From NCBI GenBank assembly GCA_025765595.1, contig JAIVFH010000045.1:186001-250000 (forward strand): 64,000 nucleotides of DNA, read 5' to 3'. The notes below the pieces were generated by a model. It saw only the letters and a program-made list of their open reading frames with translations, did no database searches and was not told where the DNA came from. Made by a program: the position numbers and the translations under genes. The stretch is from Obelidium mucronatum (taxonomy: Eukaryota > Chytridiomycota > Chytridiomycetes > Chytridiales > Chytriomycetaceae). Shown piece after piece: positions 11,765 through 24,500 of this stretch. Each line of letters starts with the position of its first letter. Positions within the stretch are counted from its first letter, which is position 1.

Positions 11765-12477
11765 CCTTTATTTTTAGAGAACAATAACGCCGTCTGACGG
11801 CATTAAATTCAAACAATAGCGAGAAGCCTAGGAATCATCTCAACACAAGAGATACTCCTAAACACCCGAAATCCGCTTTTGAAAGCGATTTTGGTGCAGG
11901 CTGTCACATCTGAGGACGTGATCATTGCGCACAATGATCCAAACAAACATACTCTTTTCTGCATACTACATAGCTTAGAGATAACTATTTATTAAAAAAG
12001 AAGACATTCTTTTATGAGTTCGACGACGTTGGGTCCGCTCTCGAGTGGTTCTAAATTTAGCAACACCACTATCATCGCAACAACACACGCAGGTGCAAAC
12101 CTACCGAAAAACCGGCAGAGTGTCGTTACATGGTCAGTAGGATCGTAAATCCACAGAGCATTCCGCAACTCGACGCTGGGGAGCGATGATCAATGTCCTA
12201 TCAAACCACAAACAAGTTAACCGCTTTGGCGCCCCAAGGCGCTCACCCACCAAACTTGGTGACGACATTGAAGGACTCGTTCTGATCACAGATCTATCAA
12301 GGCGCCACACGGCGTCACCAGTCTCAGTGATAACTACATCTGAAACACCTGAAACTTTGAGGCGTCAAACAATCAAACGCTTTGATCTAGCCAACAAAGA
12401 GAAGCCAAACAGCCTGCTCATTTGCAAAGCACATAACAACATAAGCCGAGCTGTTTGGGCTCATAACTTATCATATT
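11765..12477. other. 5' leader / LTR remainder of the copia element
   Basis: No gene. It lies between gag and the right LTR-like copy. Near the gag ATG (11790-11812) is the palindrome AACGCCGTCTGACGGC, also found at 26730-26755 inside an unrelated element. Confidence 0.5.
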
Positions 12478-12750
12478 CGGTAGGTTACGCAGCACTGGAC
12501 GATCACAGCCGCTAGATGTTGTATGGCTAAGAGGCAGCTTATGACTCTCAGGGGAAGGGGCGGTGGACGTCGCTTGCGTGCGAGCTTACTTCTGCAGAAG
12601 CGACAAGGGTGAAGCGCACACTTCTCCGCATGTTCGTCCCTTTTCCGGTGAAGGACATTTCCTCCTATTTATACCTTCAGAACTCTGAAACACGGGGTGT
12701 TTCCTAAGAACTCTAAGGCCATGCTCCGCATGCCTACAGATTCTAACATT
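12478..12750 (-). repeat. LTR-like copy, right
   Basis: Reverse complement of 9033-9315 with small indels. Its TATA motif points toward gag, as expected for the 5' LTR of a minus-strand element. Confidence 0.65.
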
Positions 12751-12780
12751 ATTCTTGATTTTTAGTGATGGTTGGGGGGT

Positions 12781-12866
12781 AGCGGCCTGTGAACCAGTGG
12801 CTTGTGGCTTGTTCCCCACAAGAAAAGGTACAGAGCGGCCTGCTCACAGGCCGTGGCACAAGTCTT
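12781..12866. repeat. Fragment of GC-rich KDZ-2 end repeat
   Basis: Contains gtacagagcggcctgc and caggccgtggcac, matching the repeat next to the second KDZ subfamily at 49465-49505 and 59705-59745. Abuts the LINE poly-T tail. Confidence 0.6.
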
Positions 12867-12947
12867 TTTTTTTCGGTATGAACTGTATTTTGTAATAAAC
12901 ACTTGTCGAACTACTATTTTCCCCCCAATTGCTCCTCATACTGCAGA

Positions 12948-14319
12948 TTAGGTTTTAGCTTGGCTTAGTAGGTTCATTGTTGATTTTTCGGTTGCAAATG
13001 GGTTTGGACTTCTTTTTGCAAGGTCTGATATTCTGGGATTGCCTTTGGTTGATAGTTTTTGAAGTGACTGTGTCACCATGTTATACCACTTTTCCTTGCC
13101 TGCATTAAAACCTGGGTACCTGATGGCCATTTCTCTTTGGCTAAGTATTCTTTCACTGTTCCTGCATAGGATCTGCTCCACAAATAGGATGTTCCACCTC
13201 TTAAGGTGGGTCTTGACTTCATTATATGTTACCCAGTTGTCTATCGCATGAGATGTTTCTCCTCCTTCTACCTTCCCAAAGGCTGGTTTTTCCTTTCCTT
13301 CACGGTCAAGGTGTTTAATCGCTTCACAACTTATGCGGTGTCTGAACATTCTGTTAAGTGTGGTTGCAAGGTGGTGGGTGCCTTTTTGCACTTTTGCCGG
13401 GAACGGTGTCTCCAGTGGGCAATGAGGTAGTGCCAATTCTTCTTGCAGGTTTGCTAGGCGAATTCTTGTAACTTTTCCAAGCAAGTCATCAGAGTTTGCT
13501 TGAATCATTAAGTTGCTGATTGTGTCATACATAAATAGGTCATTCCAGTCAATGAGATTATATATCTGTGAGTGTTTCATTTGGCAGGTTGGTATTTTGC
13601 TTTCTGTTTTACTAGTCCTAGCACTGGTGTAAACCACTTTTCCACGTCAGTTGGGACCGGTACAGTTTGCCATTTGTATCTTATTTGCTGCATGAGCACT
13701 GTGTTTATGATCATTATTGTGCTTTTGTCTGTGATTCTTTTGTCTTTCAGCATGTTTACCATGGCTTGTATTTGGGTCTGTATTTCCTCATTTGCTCTTG
13801 TGTTTGAGTTATCGGCCGAGAAGTAGTTTCCCAATATTCTTTCACTTTGGTCTTTTTGCAATACTTCCACTTCACTTTGGTCAGGACTGATTGGGGGGTT
13901 TGGGGTTAATGGCAATCACTTTGACTTTTTTGGTGTTAGATGCTATCGTATTTCCCTCTTGGAATTCATAGAGTAGTTTGGCCTGTTTTCCAGTTCTTTC
14001 CAGTTGTCAGCTACTGTGTTGGTGTCATCCACAAATGCAAGGGCTGCTATGTCTTCCGATATAGTTTCGATATCCCAGTTTTTTCCGTTGAACCTTGTTT
14101 TGATATTTGCTGAGAGTTTTATACCTTTAGTTTCTTGGTCAATGACGCACAGGATTGTGTCCCAGAATATTCTCCATTTGATAGGGGCCAGGACAGAGCC
14201 TTGTTGGATCATAGTGCCTATTTGTATGCTTTCTGTCTCGCCAATTGCTGTTCTAATTTTTGCCGTGAGTTTCAGTTGTGTATTATATTTCCATGCTGAG
14301 TAGCAGTTTGGAATTTTGA
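12948..14319 (-). pseudogene. LINE ORF2, RT fingers/palm to C-terminus
   Basis: Continues the RT cut at 33000. Minus frame 14319-13943 reads IPNCYSAWKYNTQL, then QGSVLAPIKWRIFWDTIL and LAFVDDTNTVADNW. The FVDD box is the RT catalytic motif (usually YADD). Frames 13915-13577 and 13637-12948 hold the conserved C-terminal region after the palm. Frames change at 13.94 and 13.6 kb. Confidence 0.8.
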
Positions 14320-14459
14320 CTAGAGACATACGCTCAGTCACTTTGTTTCTTCGCAGTGCAGGTTGCAGCCCAATAGAACCTTGTTTAGGCCAAACGAAGT
14401 GAAACCAACTTACTGCCCAGCCTCAACTATTAAAACTAAACTTATCATCAAAAAGCAAA

Positions 14460-14577
14460 GAAAATAAAAAACAAGTTAATAAATAAAACAAATTAAACAG
14501 TTAATAAATAAATAAATAAAAAATAAACATTTTAAAAATTTAAAAAAAAATAAAAATAAAAATAAAATAAAAATAAA

Positions 14578-14608
<31 letters not shown>

Positions 14609-14810
14609 TAAAAATAAAAATAAAACTAAAACTAAAATAAAAATAAAATAAAAATAAAATAAAATTAAAAATAAAATATATTAAAACTAAAAATAAAAAT
14701 AGATTAAAAACTTTACTAAATAAAACAAATTAAACAGTCAATAAATAAATAAATAAAAAATAAACATTTTAAAAATTTAAAAATAAAAATAAAATAAAAA
14801 TAAAAATAAA

Positions 14811-14841
<31 letters not shown>

Positions 14842-14880
14842 TAAATATAAAACTAAAACTAAAATAAAAATAAAGTATAT
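14460..14880. repeat. (TAAAA)n-type AT array
   Basis: Dense taaaa/taaaaa repeats with a partial internal duplication. The same array in reverse occurs in H7 at 63010-63420. Confidence 0.9.
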
Positions 14881-15239
14881 TTTGACTCTTCACCCAAAAA
14901 AAAAATTTTTCCCTACCCCTGTGAAGACGTGTCCGTGAAGAGTACGCAAATATTCAAAATATTAAAAGGCCCGCTCAAATTTATTCAAGATATAATTGAG
15001 CTCTTCACCCCCCAGCCTCTCCCAACGTTTGAGGCGCAAAAACCATTTGAAAAACATCCCGAAAACTAACACATGCTCTCTGCTACAAGAAATCCGCATG
15101 GCACCAATGTGTCAGTTATCGCTCGCTCTCGAGGCAGCGCGATGAACATTGTACCTGCAGCACTGCCGGAGTCCCCAATACCTGTGCCATGTAGGCGAGG
15201 CCGCCCACCAAACATAGGCGAGGCCGCCCACCAAACTCT

Positions 15240-18200
15240 CAAAGATTTAGTCCACAGCAATCCTCATCTTTCGCATCAGCTTCCGCAAGTAATTCAAGAA
15301 AACGGCAGAGAACTGGAGAAGATGATGGCTCCTTCGAACACCCCCCAACAGCAACAAACACCAATGCTGTTTGTGAAGTTGAGGAATCTGTTGAGCAAAT
15401 CAATGACGAAGAAGCTGCATCAGATACGGGTGATGAATACTGTGCTTTCGAAATAGCATCAACACTGCACTTCAACGAGCAGCTAGCTCTTCGACAGCAA
15501 TCAGACTGGGCACACAATCAACAGAAAGGGACGAAGATTTATTTGGAACATCAAAAGGAGTACAAGGTGATTTTATTTTTGTAGTGCATCGGACATTCTA
15601 ATGTGGTGTTGTCAGAATTGGTGCCGCGAGCAGCAATATCCAGACGAATTTGTGAACGAAACAAGAATGCTAGTATTTCTTAAACATATTCAGAGCCGAA
15701 GCCTCAAAGCGCGTGGTCAAAAGTCTTCAAACACATTTCAAAGAAGGACAACATGAAGCATAGCCGGAAAAATTACAGTTATTGAGCGACGAGATAAAGA
15801 AGGAGAAGTTATTTACCGGCATCCTGATTATGAAGCGCTTATGAATGGTAGATCTGATCGAACATTGAGCCACTAATAAGAGTGGTTGTGAATGCATTGG
15901 TTCATCTGTATTGCTGGCAAAAAACTGATACTGTAAGACTTTTATTTGATAATAAAGAAGTATTTCTAACTTCTGTCCTTGATTGAATTCAGCCAAACAA
16001 TCCCTGTCCGTATCCGCGAGAAACATCAATCGGCAGTTTTTTGAAAGAACACAAGCAAAATTTCTCAAAAGATAAGGCTGTGCGATTGGATGATGCTGGA
16101 CTGGAAGATATTACAATGAGGGTGGACAAAACTCAATGGAGATCGTTGACGTTGGGGCTCCTTGAAAACAAAAAGTTCATTGAGCTTGCTACGCTTCATG
16201 TTGATAAGCAGGCGGTTGCGAGGCACCAACTAGCTCGTGATTGGCATTGGAAGGATGCCTTTTTGTATATGCTGGAGCGCGAAAGTGTCACTGGAGGAGA
16301 TGTTGTTATTTTAGTTGGGCGCACAAATGAGTCGAAAACAAACCATTTTCAACGAGCTGAACATTTTGCATTTTTTCGTCATAAAGATGTGATGAGTTGT
16401 GCATGGGGTTGGATTGTGGAACTACAGGTTTGCTTTTCTTTTTCCGGATGTTAATTTGTTATTTTTCTTAGCTAAGAGGCTGTTTCAAGTATTTTTATTT
16501 CAATGTCTTTTAAAAAAATAAATGATGAGTCACCTCTTTTATTGAATTTGTGTTTCAAGTACGAACACAGAAGGACTGCCAAAGCCACAACAGATGCTGC
16601 TCAAGTTCTCACGCAACTATTACCACTTACTTCGGAACTGTCAAACGGTCGCATCCAGGTCATTTCGACTTCTGAAGCTGGTCCAGATGAAATCAAAAGG
16701 CACAACAACCCAACGTATCGCAAACATTGGAGGAAGGAATGAAATAATGGCAGTGCCTTCCTTCAAAATCAAAAAGGCTATCAGTTGCGATTACAGAGCC
16801 ATCGATCACAAGTATTCGATTTGGGGATATTATTGAATCACCGCAAGGCATTCGGCTCGGCAGCAATGATTGGCAATTGAGCAAAGAGATTTCGAAGGCT
16901 TGTATTCAATACTTGAATCGCTCCCCACAGACTTCCTTGACGGATGAGAGTCACAAATTTATCCAGTGTTGCGGGATGAGCCCAATAACGCAAGTTCAAG
17001 GCAACACAATCATCGATGTCAATGTAGCTTTTCCAACGCAGAGGTTGGCGGATTTGATGCCTATCTGTCTCTACTTGGTAATTTCCGGCAAGAAAATCAG
17101 ACAGAACTGCAATTCGCGTGAAACTTTCGCTTGAAACTGCCTTCTTTCTACCTTGACTTGCTCCTGGTAATATGCCATTGCCTTGTTCTGGTTGAAATTG
17201 CTTGCTGACAGCCACTTCTAAAAGATTGCACATCATGTGTCGCTTGCAATTGTGGCAATCACTGTGACAACAATTCTTGTTGATGCTGGAATGATTGGTG
17301 TCAGTGGAGGCGGGTGACAGTTTTTGTTCTGGTTTTTGTTGGTCTTTTTTTGAAAAAGAGGTGACAAAAGAGGTGCCGAACCTCTTTTGAAAAATGACGA
17401 AAATGATTTATCTCTTTTTTTCTCCCAACCAATCAAATCTTTTCTTCGAAAAAAAGACATGGCAATAAAAATACTTGAAACAGCCTCTAAAAAAATCAAA
17501 TCAACCTCAACGTCGCACCGTCCAACCTCAACGTCGCACCTTCCAGGCTCCCGGACTGTATTCAGAAATAGCCAGAAAAACATGGCAAAAGCCAGAGGTG
17601 TTGAAGCGCAAACTATTCTACAAGGAAAAGGTGTTGGGGAATCCCACTTACGGCAAAATGTACAAGGCTCTGGATGAACAAATGAAATCCAGCGGCATCA
17701 TTTCGAAAGTAAGTTTATGCAATGTGTTTTCTGTGATGCAATGAAACTGATGTTTTTTTTTAAAAGAAAAAAGCACACCTCAGCCGCGTCAGCGGAAATA
17801 TGCAAATGTTGAATCGCTCTATAGATCCTGGCGCTATGAGCCTGGCGGCACGCAACCGACTGGACTCGCAACTAGCATGCTATCAGTTTAGTTTTTCATG
17901 TCCTGCATCACGAGTTCTTGCCAACTGGGAAAAGGAATCAGGTAAATAGGTTGACATAAAAGCGCAACAATAATATGGTTAAATAGGCACCTATAACTGT
18001 CTGCGGGAACTTACAAAAGTCCCAGACGAGTTGTTGAAATTGGCCTTCGATTTTTTGGACGACGAAGAGGCCAAAGTTAATGCAAACATTGAAAGTGGCC
18101 ATTATGAACAGTTCTACGGCAGTGAAACTGCTATTTCGGAGATGGATTACATCAGGGTTATGAGGCACCAGCAATCTATGCTGTTTCAGGACATGGCGGA

Positions 18201-19346
18201 AAAGATGGACAATGTAAGTTAGTTGGGCATTGGTGATGATAATCTAAATACTATTCAGGCGGAATACATGACTGCTGTTGGAGAAAACGATCCATTCTTG
18301 AATTGCTTCTTATTTGATAATGATGCATTCAAGGCCTACCGTGAGAGCGCCAGACAATCTCGAGCGTCATTTGGGATCGACGACAGTCATCACGCCCAAA
18401 TTGAAAGAGCGGTCCCGCTCGTGGCAACAGCAATTCGGCAATCCCAGCATGAAGGAGTTCAACAGCGTACTGCAATTATGGAGGGCGTTTTGGATGCCAA
18501 CGAAAAGCTGGACTCTCTGAGCACCGAGGTTCGAAGCAACAATGCGGCCATCTTGAGACTGGACTGTCACATGGCGGCAGTTTCGCAGGAGCAGCGCTTA
18601 ATTCGCGATGAATATTTGGTAACTTTCTTTCTTTATTTGATATGCCACACTAATGGATTTCTTTCAAAGCGGGTGCAAGCTCTGACTACGAGTTCCCACG
18701 CCACCAGCTTCATGGCTCAGGCGGCGGCATCGATGAACCATGCCGTTGCTTTCAATCAAACAGCCATGTTTGTGGGGTCAATGGTGGATCAAACCCCGAT
18801 GCAAACAGCAGAAGTCTTGCAACGTGTAATTCCAACAGCAACAATGCACCCACTGGCTACTGCAACGACCCCACTGGCAACGGCTCCACAACCAGCGGTA
18901 CCCATTCTGCCAAACGAACCCATTCTGGCGGGTACAGCCGCGGCTATGGCTCCTTCTACCGCCGCTGCTCCCCCTGCTGCAGTAGACGGTGATCCAAACA
19001 TCTACCACTTCTTCCAACTGACAAAGGGAAGCAAAATATCACAATGTTTCCATGAATTTGAAACCGGACTCTGTGGGAAGCAATCGGTCCTCAGTATTGA
19101 AAAGGAGCATGGGGTGAAATGGCGCCAGTGGATGGAAGGTGGGAAACGAATCAATAGGAAGACGAAAGTGTATACAACGAGACTCACCATATATAAATAC
19201 ATCAAAAAAGTGGCGAAAGATAGTGGGTGTAGTGATTTGGTGAGTGTTGCGGAGCTGCAGAAGGAGCTGGATGCGTTTGTGAAGGAAAATTGCAAGAGAG
19301 GAATTGATTCTTTTTCGATGAGCCTTAAAGAGAGAATGAAAGTTTA
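15240..19346 (+). CDS. Crypton tyrosine recombinase with GCR1_C domain
   Basis: Multi-exon gene. N-terminal SAM-like part: RQQSDWAHNQQKG, EYK|NWCREQQYPDEFV and NETRMLVFLKHIQSRSLKAR (intron about 15567-15614). Catalytic domain: YMLERES (putative first Arg), GRTNESKTNHFQRAEHFAFF and RHKDVMSCAWGW, matching the GKTNQ/RHKDV block of Cryptons. After the inserted TIR element come PEVLKRKLFYKEKVLGNPTY, KKAHLSRVSG (HxxR) and LACYQFSF (the Tyr). Next is an Ndc10-like domain (MRHQQSMLFQDMAEKMDN), a coiled-coil-like segment, an Ala/Thr/Pro linker and a C-terminal GCR1_C domain (ISQCFHEFETGLCGKQSVL, then HGVKWRQWMEG). Introns at 17942-17986, 18214-18258 and 18619-18669 are clean. The 5' third has stops at about 15.87 kb and a 23-bp duplication at 15.20 kb. 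A, probably inactive, but all late catalytic residues are kept. Confidence 0.75.
16476..17487. mobile_element. 1.0-kb TIR element, PIF/Harbinger-like, inside the Crypton
   Basis: Inverted ends GAGGCTGTTTCAAGTATTTT and its complement, about 30 bp with few mismatches, flanked by TAA on both sides (16473-16475 and 17488-17490). A 3-bp TAA/TWA duplication is characteristic of PIF/Harbinger. It sits in the Crypton gene between the RHKDV block and the HxxR block. The only sizeable frame is minus 17236-16838 (132 residues), which I do not recognise; probably non-autonomous. Confidence 0.75.
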
Positions 19347-19520
19347 ATAAAGTAAATGTTTATTCTTGACAATTGCAGTGCCATCGTTCACGTAGTTTCA
19401 CAGTTCGATGTTTCGGAATGTTTCGGAATGAGATCGAATTGTCGAAATTAAATTTTTTCGAGTCTTCACGAAGCACCCGGTGTTACGTCTTGTGAGTCGT
19501 AACATCCATATACAGAACAT

Positions 19521-20495
19521 ATAAATATCTATAAAATAAAATTAAAAATAAAATATATTAAAACTAAAAATAAAAATAGATTAAAAACTTTAAAAAAAAC
19601 AACAAAATAGTAAGAAAAAAAGTGGTAGTGAATTCCATTTGATTTGGATTGCAAGTACTTTTTGTCAGTTTGTTTTATACTTTTTTTCTTGTTATTAACT
19701 TGTAATGACTTTTTTCTTGTAATGAGCTTGTAATGACTATTTGTTTTAGTAAGGCACTTGTAATGAATATTTTGTCTTGTAATGACCTTGTAATGAAAGT
19801 TGTTTGAAAATGAAAAAGGCATGCACCCTTCCAAAAAAAAGTATAAAAGAAGGAACTTTGCCCTTCTAAAAAAAGGCATTCTACTGGTTGATGTCTTCTT
19901 TGGCTCAGATGCCAAACCCAGGTTTTACTTTGATTAAATTAAATCTATTACTAAACCAAAATACTTCCAGTTGAATCTACTTGAATACTAGCTGGCAAAA
20001 AGGGTGCACACTTTTTGCTTGCATTATCACCATATCACTATACATTATACACTACATATTATACTCTATTCCCTATACACTACACACTTCACATTATACA
20101 CAATACAACACACCTACTATTTTTTATACAATACAATGCAGTGCACTGGCAGGTGGAAAGGGTGCACACTTTCTACATGCCATGCATCACTTCATACAAT
20201 ACCCACAATACCATGCAATCACAACTCATCTCATACATTCTTGCAGAAAGGGTGCACACTTTCTACCTGCTATGTACTAATAAATACAATACAATACAAT
20301 ACAAAACTATACAATACAATACAATACAATACTATACCATAGCTGGTTGGGAGACTGTAGCTGACATACAAATACCATACATACAATTCAATACAATACA
20401 ATACAATACAATAGAAAACAATAGAATAGAATACAATACAAATACAATACAATAGAATACAATACAATAAATTAATAAAGCTACAGTCTCCCACT

Positions 20496-20500
<5 letters not shown>
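19521..20500. repeat. H1 internal repeats: TAATGACTTG units, hexamers and ATACA microsatellite
   Basis: Several (t)cttgtaatga units at 19690-19800. Three copies of a block with gggtgcacacttt at 20000, 20160 and 20250. Then an (ATACA)n tract at 20283-20470. All recur in reverse in H7 at 62220-62960, so they belong to the Helitron. No gene. Confidence 0.8.

Positions 20501-20527
<27 letters not shown>
20499..20527. repeat. Poly-C run
   Basis: About 28 C interrupted once near its right end. The matching place in H4 and H7 has only about 9 G on the opposite strand, so the run has expanded here. Confidence 0.9.
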
Positions 20528-20530
<3 letters not shown>

Positions 20531-20867
20531 TTGCCTAAAAATTCTCTCTTGATTGCTTATGTTATCAACAGATAGTTTTTAGTTTTCCCCTTCCTTTTTC
20601 TGCTTCTTTGAAAATTCATTGCCATATCTTATATTTTTCCATATTTATTTTTATAATAAAAGTATGTACAACTAATTCCTCTTGGTATTTAATTTGTTGT
20701 GCCCCCTAAAGCATCCAACTTATTTTCTAACACACTCCCCAGCTTAATACAAACTTAACCTAGCCATTATTGATATGTATTACCTAAGTCAATATCCTCT
20801 CAAGTCTAGGGCTGTTAGCAAGAAAAAGAGAACATATACAGAAAAATTTCTACAAAGTTTTTTTTTG

Positions 20868-20945
20868 GCATGTTAATATGGGTAACCCTGGCATGTTAAT
20901 ATGGGTAACCCTGGCATGTTAGTATGGGTAGCCCTGGCATGTTAG
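20868..20945. repeat. Four tandem GGCATGTTAATATGGGTAACC units
   Basis: 23-bp units with small changes. H4 and H7 have two units each in reverse (51895-51935 and 62082-62130). Confidence 0.85.
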
Positions 20946-21252
20946 TATGCCAAATCTGTTCAGGTCTTGGATGGCCTGCATCAGGATTAGGCCTTTTTTT
21001 ACTTCCTTGACTTGTGTTTTTTGTTTGTTGCAGTAGCCAGGCTCCCTAGTTTGAAATAGTACCCAAAGAACAACCCCTTTTCAATCTTTTCAGCTTTGAT
21101 CATTTCCAGACTTTGTTTGTTTTCATGTTTGTTTTCATAAAGTTGGGAATCCCCATTGGTTGTAACTTCCAAATGTCAAGAATGCACAAAAATAAAACTC
21201 AGGTATAACTTTAAATTACATTTTCTAAATATAGAACTACAAGGAATTGCCT

Positions 21253-21258
21253 TCCAAC
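21253..21258. repeat. Left target-site duplication TCCAAC of the 11.7-kb element
   Basis: Repeated at 32947-32952. The flanking sequence on both sides is the Helitron 5' region (rc of ggggttggaaggcaattcc), which becomes continuous once the element and one copy of TCCAAC are removed. Confidence 0.85.
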
Positions 21259-21563
21259 TATGGTCAGCCGTTTGACCAAATATTATTTTTTCAAAAGAGA
21301 GTCAAAATTCAATATTTTTTTTAACACACAGTCAAAAATCCCTCTTTTTTTTTAACACAGAGTGAAATCGAATTTTTTTTTTCAACACAGAGTTGTTATC
21401 GGAAAAAATAACAAGAGCGACGAAACTAATAAAAACCACTACTGGCAGATTTCTGCACATTTAAATCAACGTTATATGTAATTTACTCAGATTTCCAACA
21501 CATAGCAGTTGTCGTAGAGTTTGGGCAGTTGTGGCAAAAGTTCTGAAAAAAAAGAGAAGAAAA

Positions 21564-24500
21564 ATGACAACAACTGCATGTGTCAAGTGCAGTTGTTGCA
21601 ACCAGTTTAAACCGGCTGCAACAGTTCAAATTCTTGATGAGAAGCAGTGGTGCACTGACTGCCTTTCGAATCTGGTGAAGGACCGATCGCAAACAAACAG
21701 TTCACCATCAGTGGTCACAAATGGGGTTGCATCAAGAATGCCAACATCATCAGCAAACACAAAAACATTGCACGATACAAGGTACAGATGTCTTTATTGT
21801 TGTCGTCACTGACACTAACGGCTCATTCAGGAATGTCACCTCCTTTTTGAGCGGGGTTCAAACTCTCCAATCGCAAGCTGACGCAAGCTCAAGCACTGGA
21901 TCTGTAGCTGACGCAGCAAGTGCCGAAAGGCGCAATGTTATGGCACCATACAAGCCTTACCAAGGTCCCAATACGCTGGTTGCCCCTGGGGCAACAATAT
22001 TCAAGAATCGAGAAAAGCGCAAAGTTTCAGAAAAGTCCACCGTTGGTTCTAACAAAAGAAGCAACCCTATTCAATCAATTATCAAAAACCATTCCAGTGG
22101 TTCATCGGGCGTCAACCAACAAATCCCAGCTGATAATAGAAACGGCGGAATGGGTTACAAGGGGAAAGGGGTGACTATTAACATGTATTACGTCCCTCGA
22201 ACAATGTATTTTGACGACAAAGGGAATCGTCATGACATTTTTATCCTTCCATTTGATGAAATGTAAGATTTGTCATTTGTGGGCACCCATACGTGAGCTT
22301 ATTTCAAATTCACAGGCAAAAAGAACTCAAAACTCTCAAACTGTTTCCGGAAACGATTACAGTCAATTCGGGACTTTTGAAAAGTGCGTTAGAAACATTT
22401 GCGAAAAAGGGATACCAGATGACTGTCGATTCTCAATGTCCTTTTGACAAGCTTAACTGGGTTCTGATGAGTTACGAAGGAGGGTATCAAGTTGAAGGAA
22501 AGGTGATGTTTCAGCCCGAGTGCTCTTCGGAAAGACTTGAAACAATGTGGCAGCAACTTCAATCAGACGCGATGCTGAATGAGCAAGCCAAAGGACATGG
22601 CTATTACCAGCAGATCAGCAGTTATCAGAGCACGTTCCAGCGGAGAACAAAGAGCTATTTCGTCCATGCGTTTCCTAAAGATCAACCACTAGTTGGTGAG
22701 TAATTTTAAAACATCAATATTAGCTGACGGATACCACCAATCAGGGAATCACAGTATTGTATCTGGCATTGCGGCTCACCAGTTAAAGGATGGAATTGCT
22801 ACGATTGCTAAAACTGAGAGAGACCAACCCAGCGACAGCGAAGACCACAGTGACGACCACAATGGGATTGGGACACGCGCAGCAACTAAAACAGTGGAAT
22901 ATCCCATGTTTTCTTCAGTTGATATGGCGTTTTCAACTGAAAATATTGGTGAAAGCTCACAACAACCTTCTCAGCGTGCTCGACCAATGATCCACTTAGA
23001 TTGGACACATGACAATCCTCCCAGCGACGACACAACCGTATCTTCAATTTCGACAACGTTGCCGCCAGTTGATGATGATATTCTCCAACTCCTTGACGCT
23101 GACAACAATTTCCATTTGGAATTGGAGATGGCGTACTTTGCGTCGCAGGAATTGTCAAACAGTTCGGAAGCACTTGATCACACTCCTACAACCTCATCCT
23201 CTTCAAATGAACTAGAGCCGACGGTGGAAGAAATACGGAATCGGTCTGCCATGGCTGCTGTCGCAAGAGCTGCTCAACCAACGCCAGGATCTCAAACAGA
23301 AACTGTGCAACTACTGGGTCAGAACGATCAACAAAACCATCAAAACACTGAATCATCTACTCTTGCAGAAAACACAGAATCATCTACTGTTGCAGAAATT
23401 ACCGATATCTTTGCTGCTTGTGATCGTTTGCGGACGTGGGATTCTGCGCGTCTTGGTATCCCAACAGGGGAAAAATATGAAATTAGGCAACCTGCCGGTG
23501 GCTTTACAGCGTACAACATTGAAGGCCTTCTTGACGATGAAATGAGTACCCGGTCTTTTGCAAAACTTCCTGTTTTGCAAGATAATCAAGAATTCCCTGC
23601 GTTTGATGCTCGAGGCTCAGTATTGGCACAAACGGCAGTATTTTTTGGTGAAGAGAGACTTAAATCAAATGAGTTTGAAGGAGAAACTTTGAGACATTTT
23701 GGTTTGACGGAGCGAAAGCCAAGTGCACGATTGCGTTTGAGCTACATCAGCTTTGGAAAAGTACCGATTATTCATGTCTTTTCTGCTTATTATTAACATG
23801 ATTTCTTTCATTTAGTACCTGTGTTGGGGCCTTCTTCATCGCGCTGATGCATGCATGTTTCCTTCTCAAATGGCACCACAAATGCTACTGAACGTTTTAA
23901 ATGCGCCTGTAAGTTGGTACACGCGCGCGATGGTTGAAAGAAGTGGAAATGGGAATGTATTCCAGTTTATTGGCGCTAATCGCAACTACTACTGTGAAAG
24001 TGTGAAGGGAAGGATTGTTACCCACAATATTTGGGCTGATGAATTGGAATTGGATCAGTATGTGTGGGGGCCCGATGTAAGTTTTGATACACTCAAAAGG
24101 GTTTGCTAATATCTGTCACAGCTTGATAGGGATTGGGAGGCAGCCTTGGATAACGAATGGGAGGCATTTGTTATTCTGGCAGAATGTGTTCTGAAGTGCT
24201 ACACTGCTGCAGGACTTGCGCGACGAGGTTTTAATCATCATTGGCTCACAGATGATCAAAGTGAGGAAGAAGGACATGTCTATGAGCTCCCAGACTTTCA
24301 ACAGCTTTTTCCCCTTGTCGCGAATCTCTTTCGAGAACCAACAACATTTGATGAGTATCGAAAACAGTTTAAACCACTTGCATTGACTGCATCTGATCGT
24401 GAGCGCCAGACTTGGATGGCATGGATGGAAATTGCAAGAACTTGGACTTGCCAGCAGTACTGCAGAAGCTTGCGATTGATCACAGGACAGTCATTTATCC

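Larger units (their letters stand above)
9033..12750 (-). mobile_element. Degraded Ty1/copia retrotransposon
   Basis: Minus-strand copia element: gag at 11764-10563, integrase pieces at about 10430-9725, no reverse transcriptase or RNase H found. Only gag is nearly complete. Flanked by two LTR-like copies in inverted orientation. The same gag 3' region recurs at 45.7-46.2 kb and 52.4-52.9 kb. Confidence 0.75.
14876..19520 (+). mobile_element. Crypton (tyrosine-recombinase DNA transposon)
   Basis: Interrupts the AT-rich array shared by H1 and H7. Limits are approximate: homology with H7 stops near 14880 and resumes near 19515. The motif (g)a(c/g)tcttcac occurs near both ends (14884 and 19450), possibly the short direct repeats left by Crypton integration. 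The internal gene encodes a YR recombinase with a GCR1_C domain. A 1.0-kb TIR element is inserted at 16476-17487. Confidence 0.75.

Noticed and set aside
20499..20527. Telomere or chromosome end signal from poly-C
   Set aside because: Pure C run, no TTAGGG-like unit, and Helitron sequence continues on both sides.
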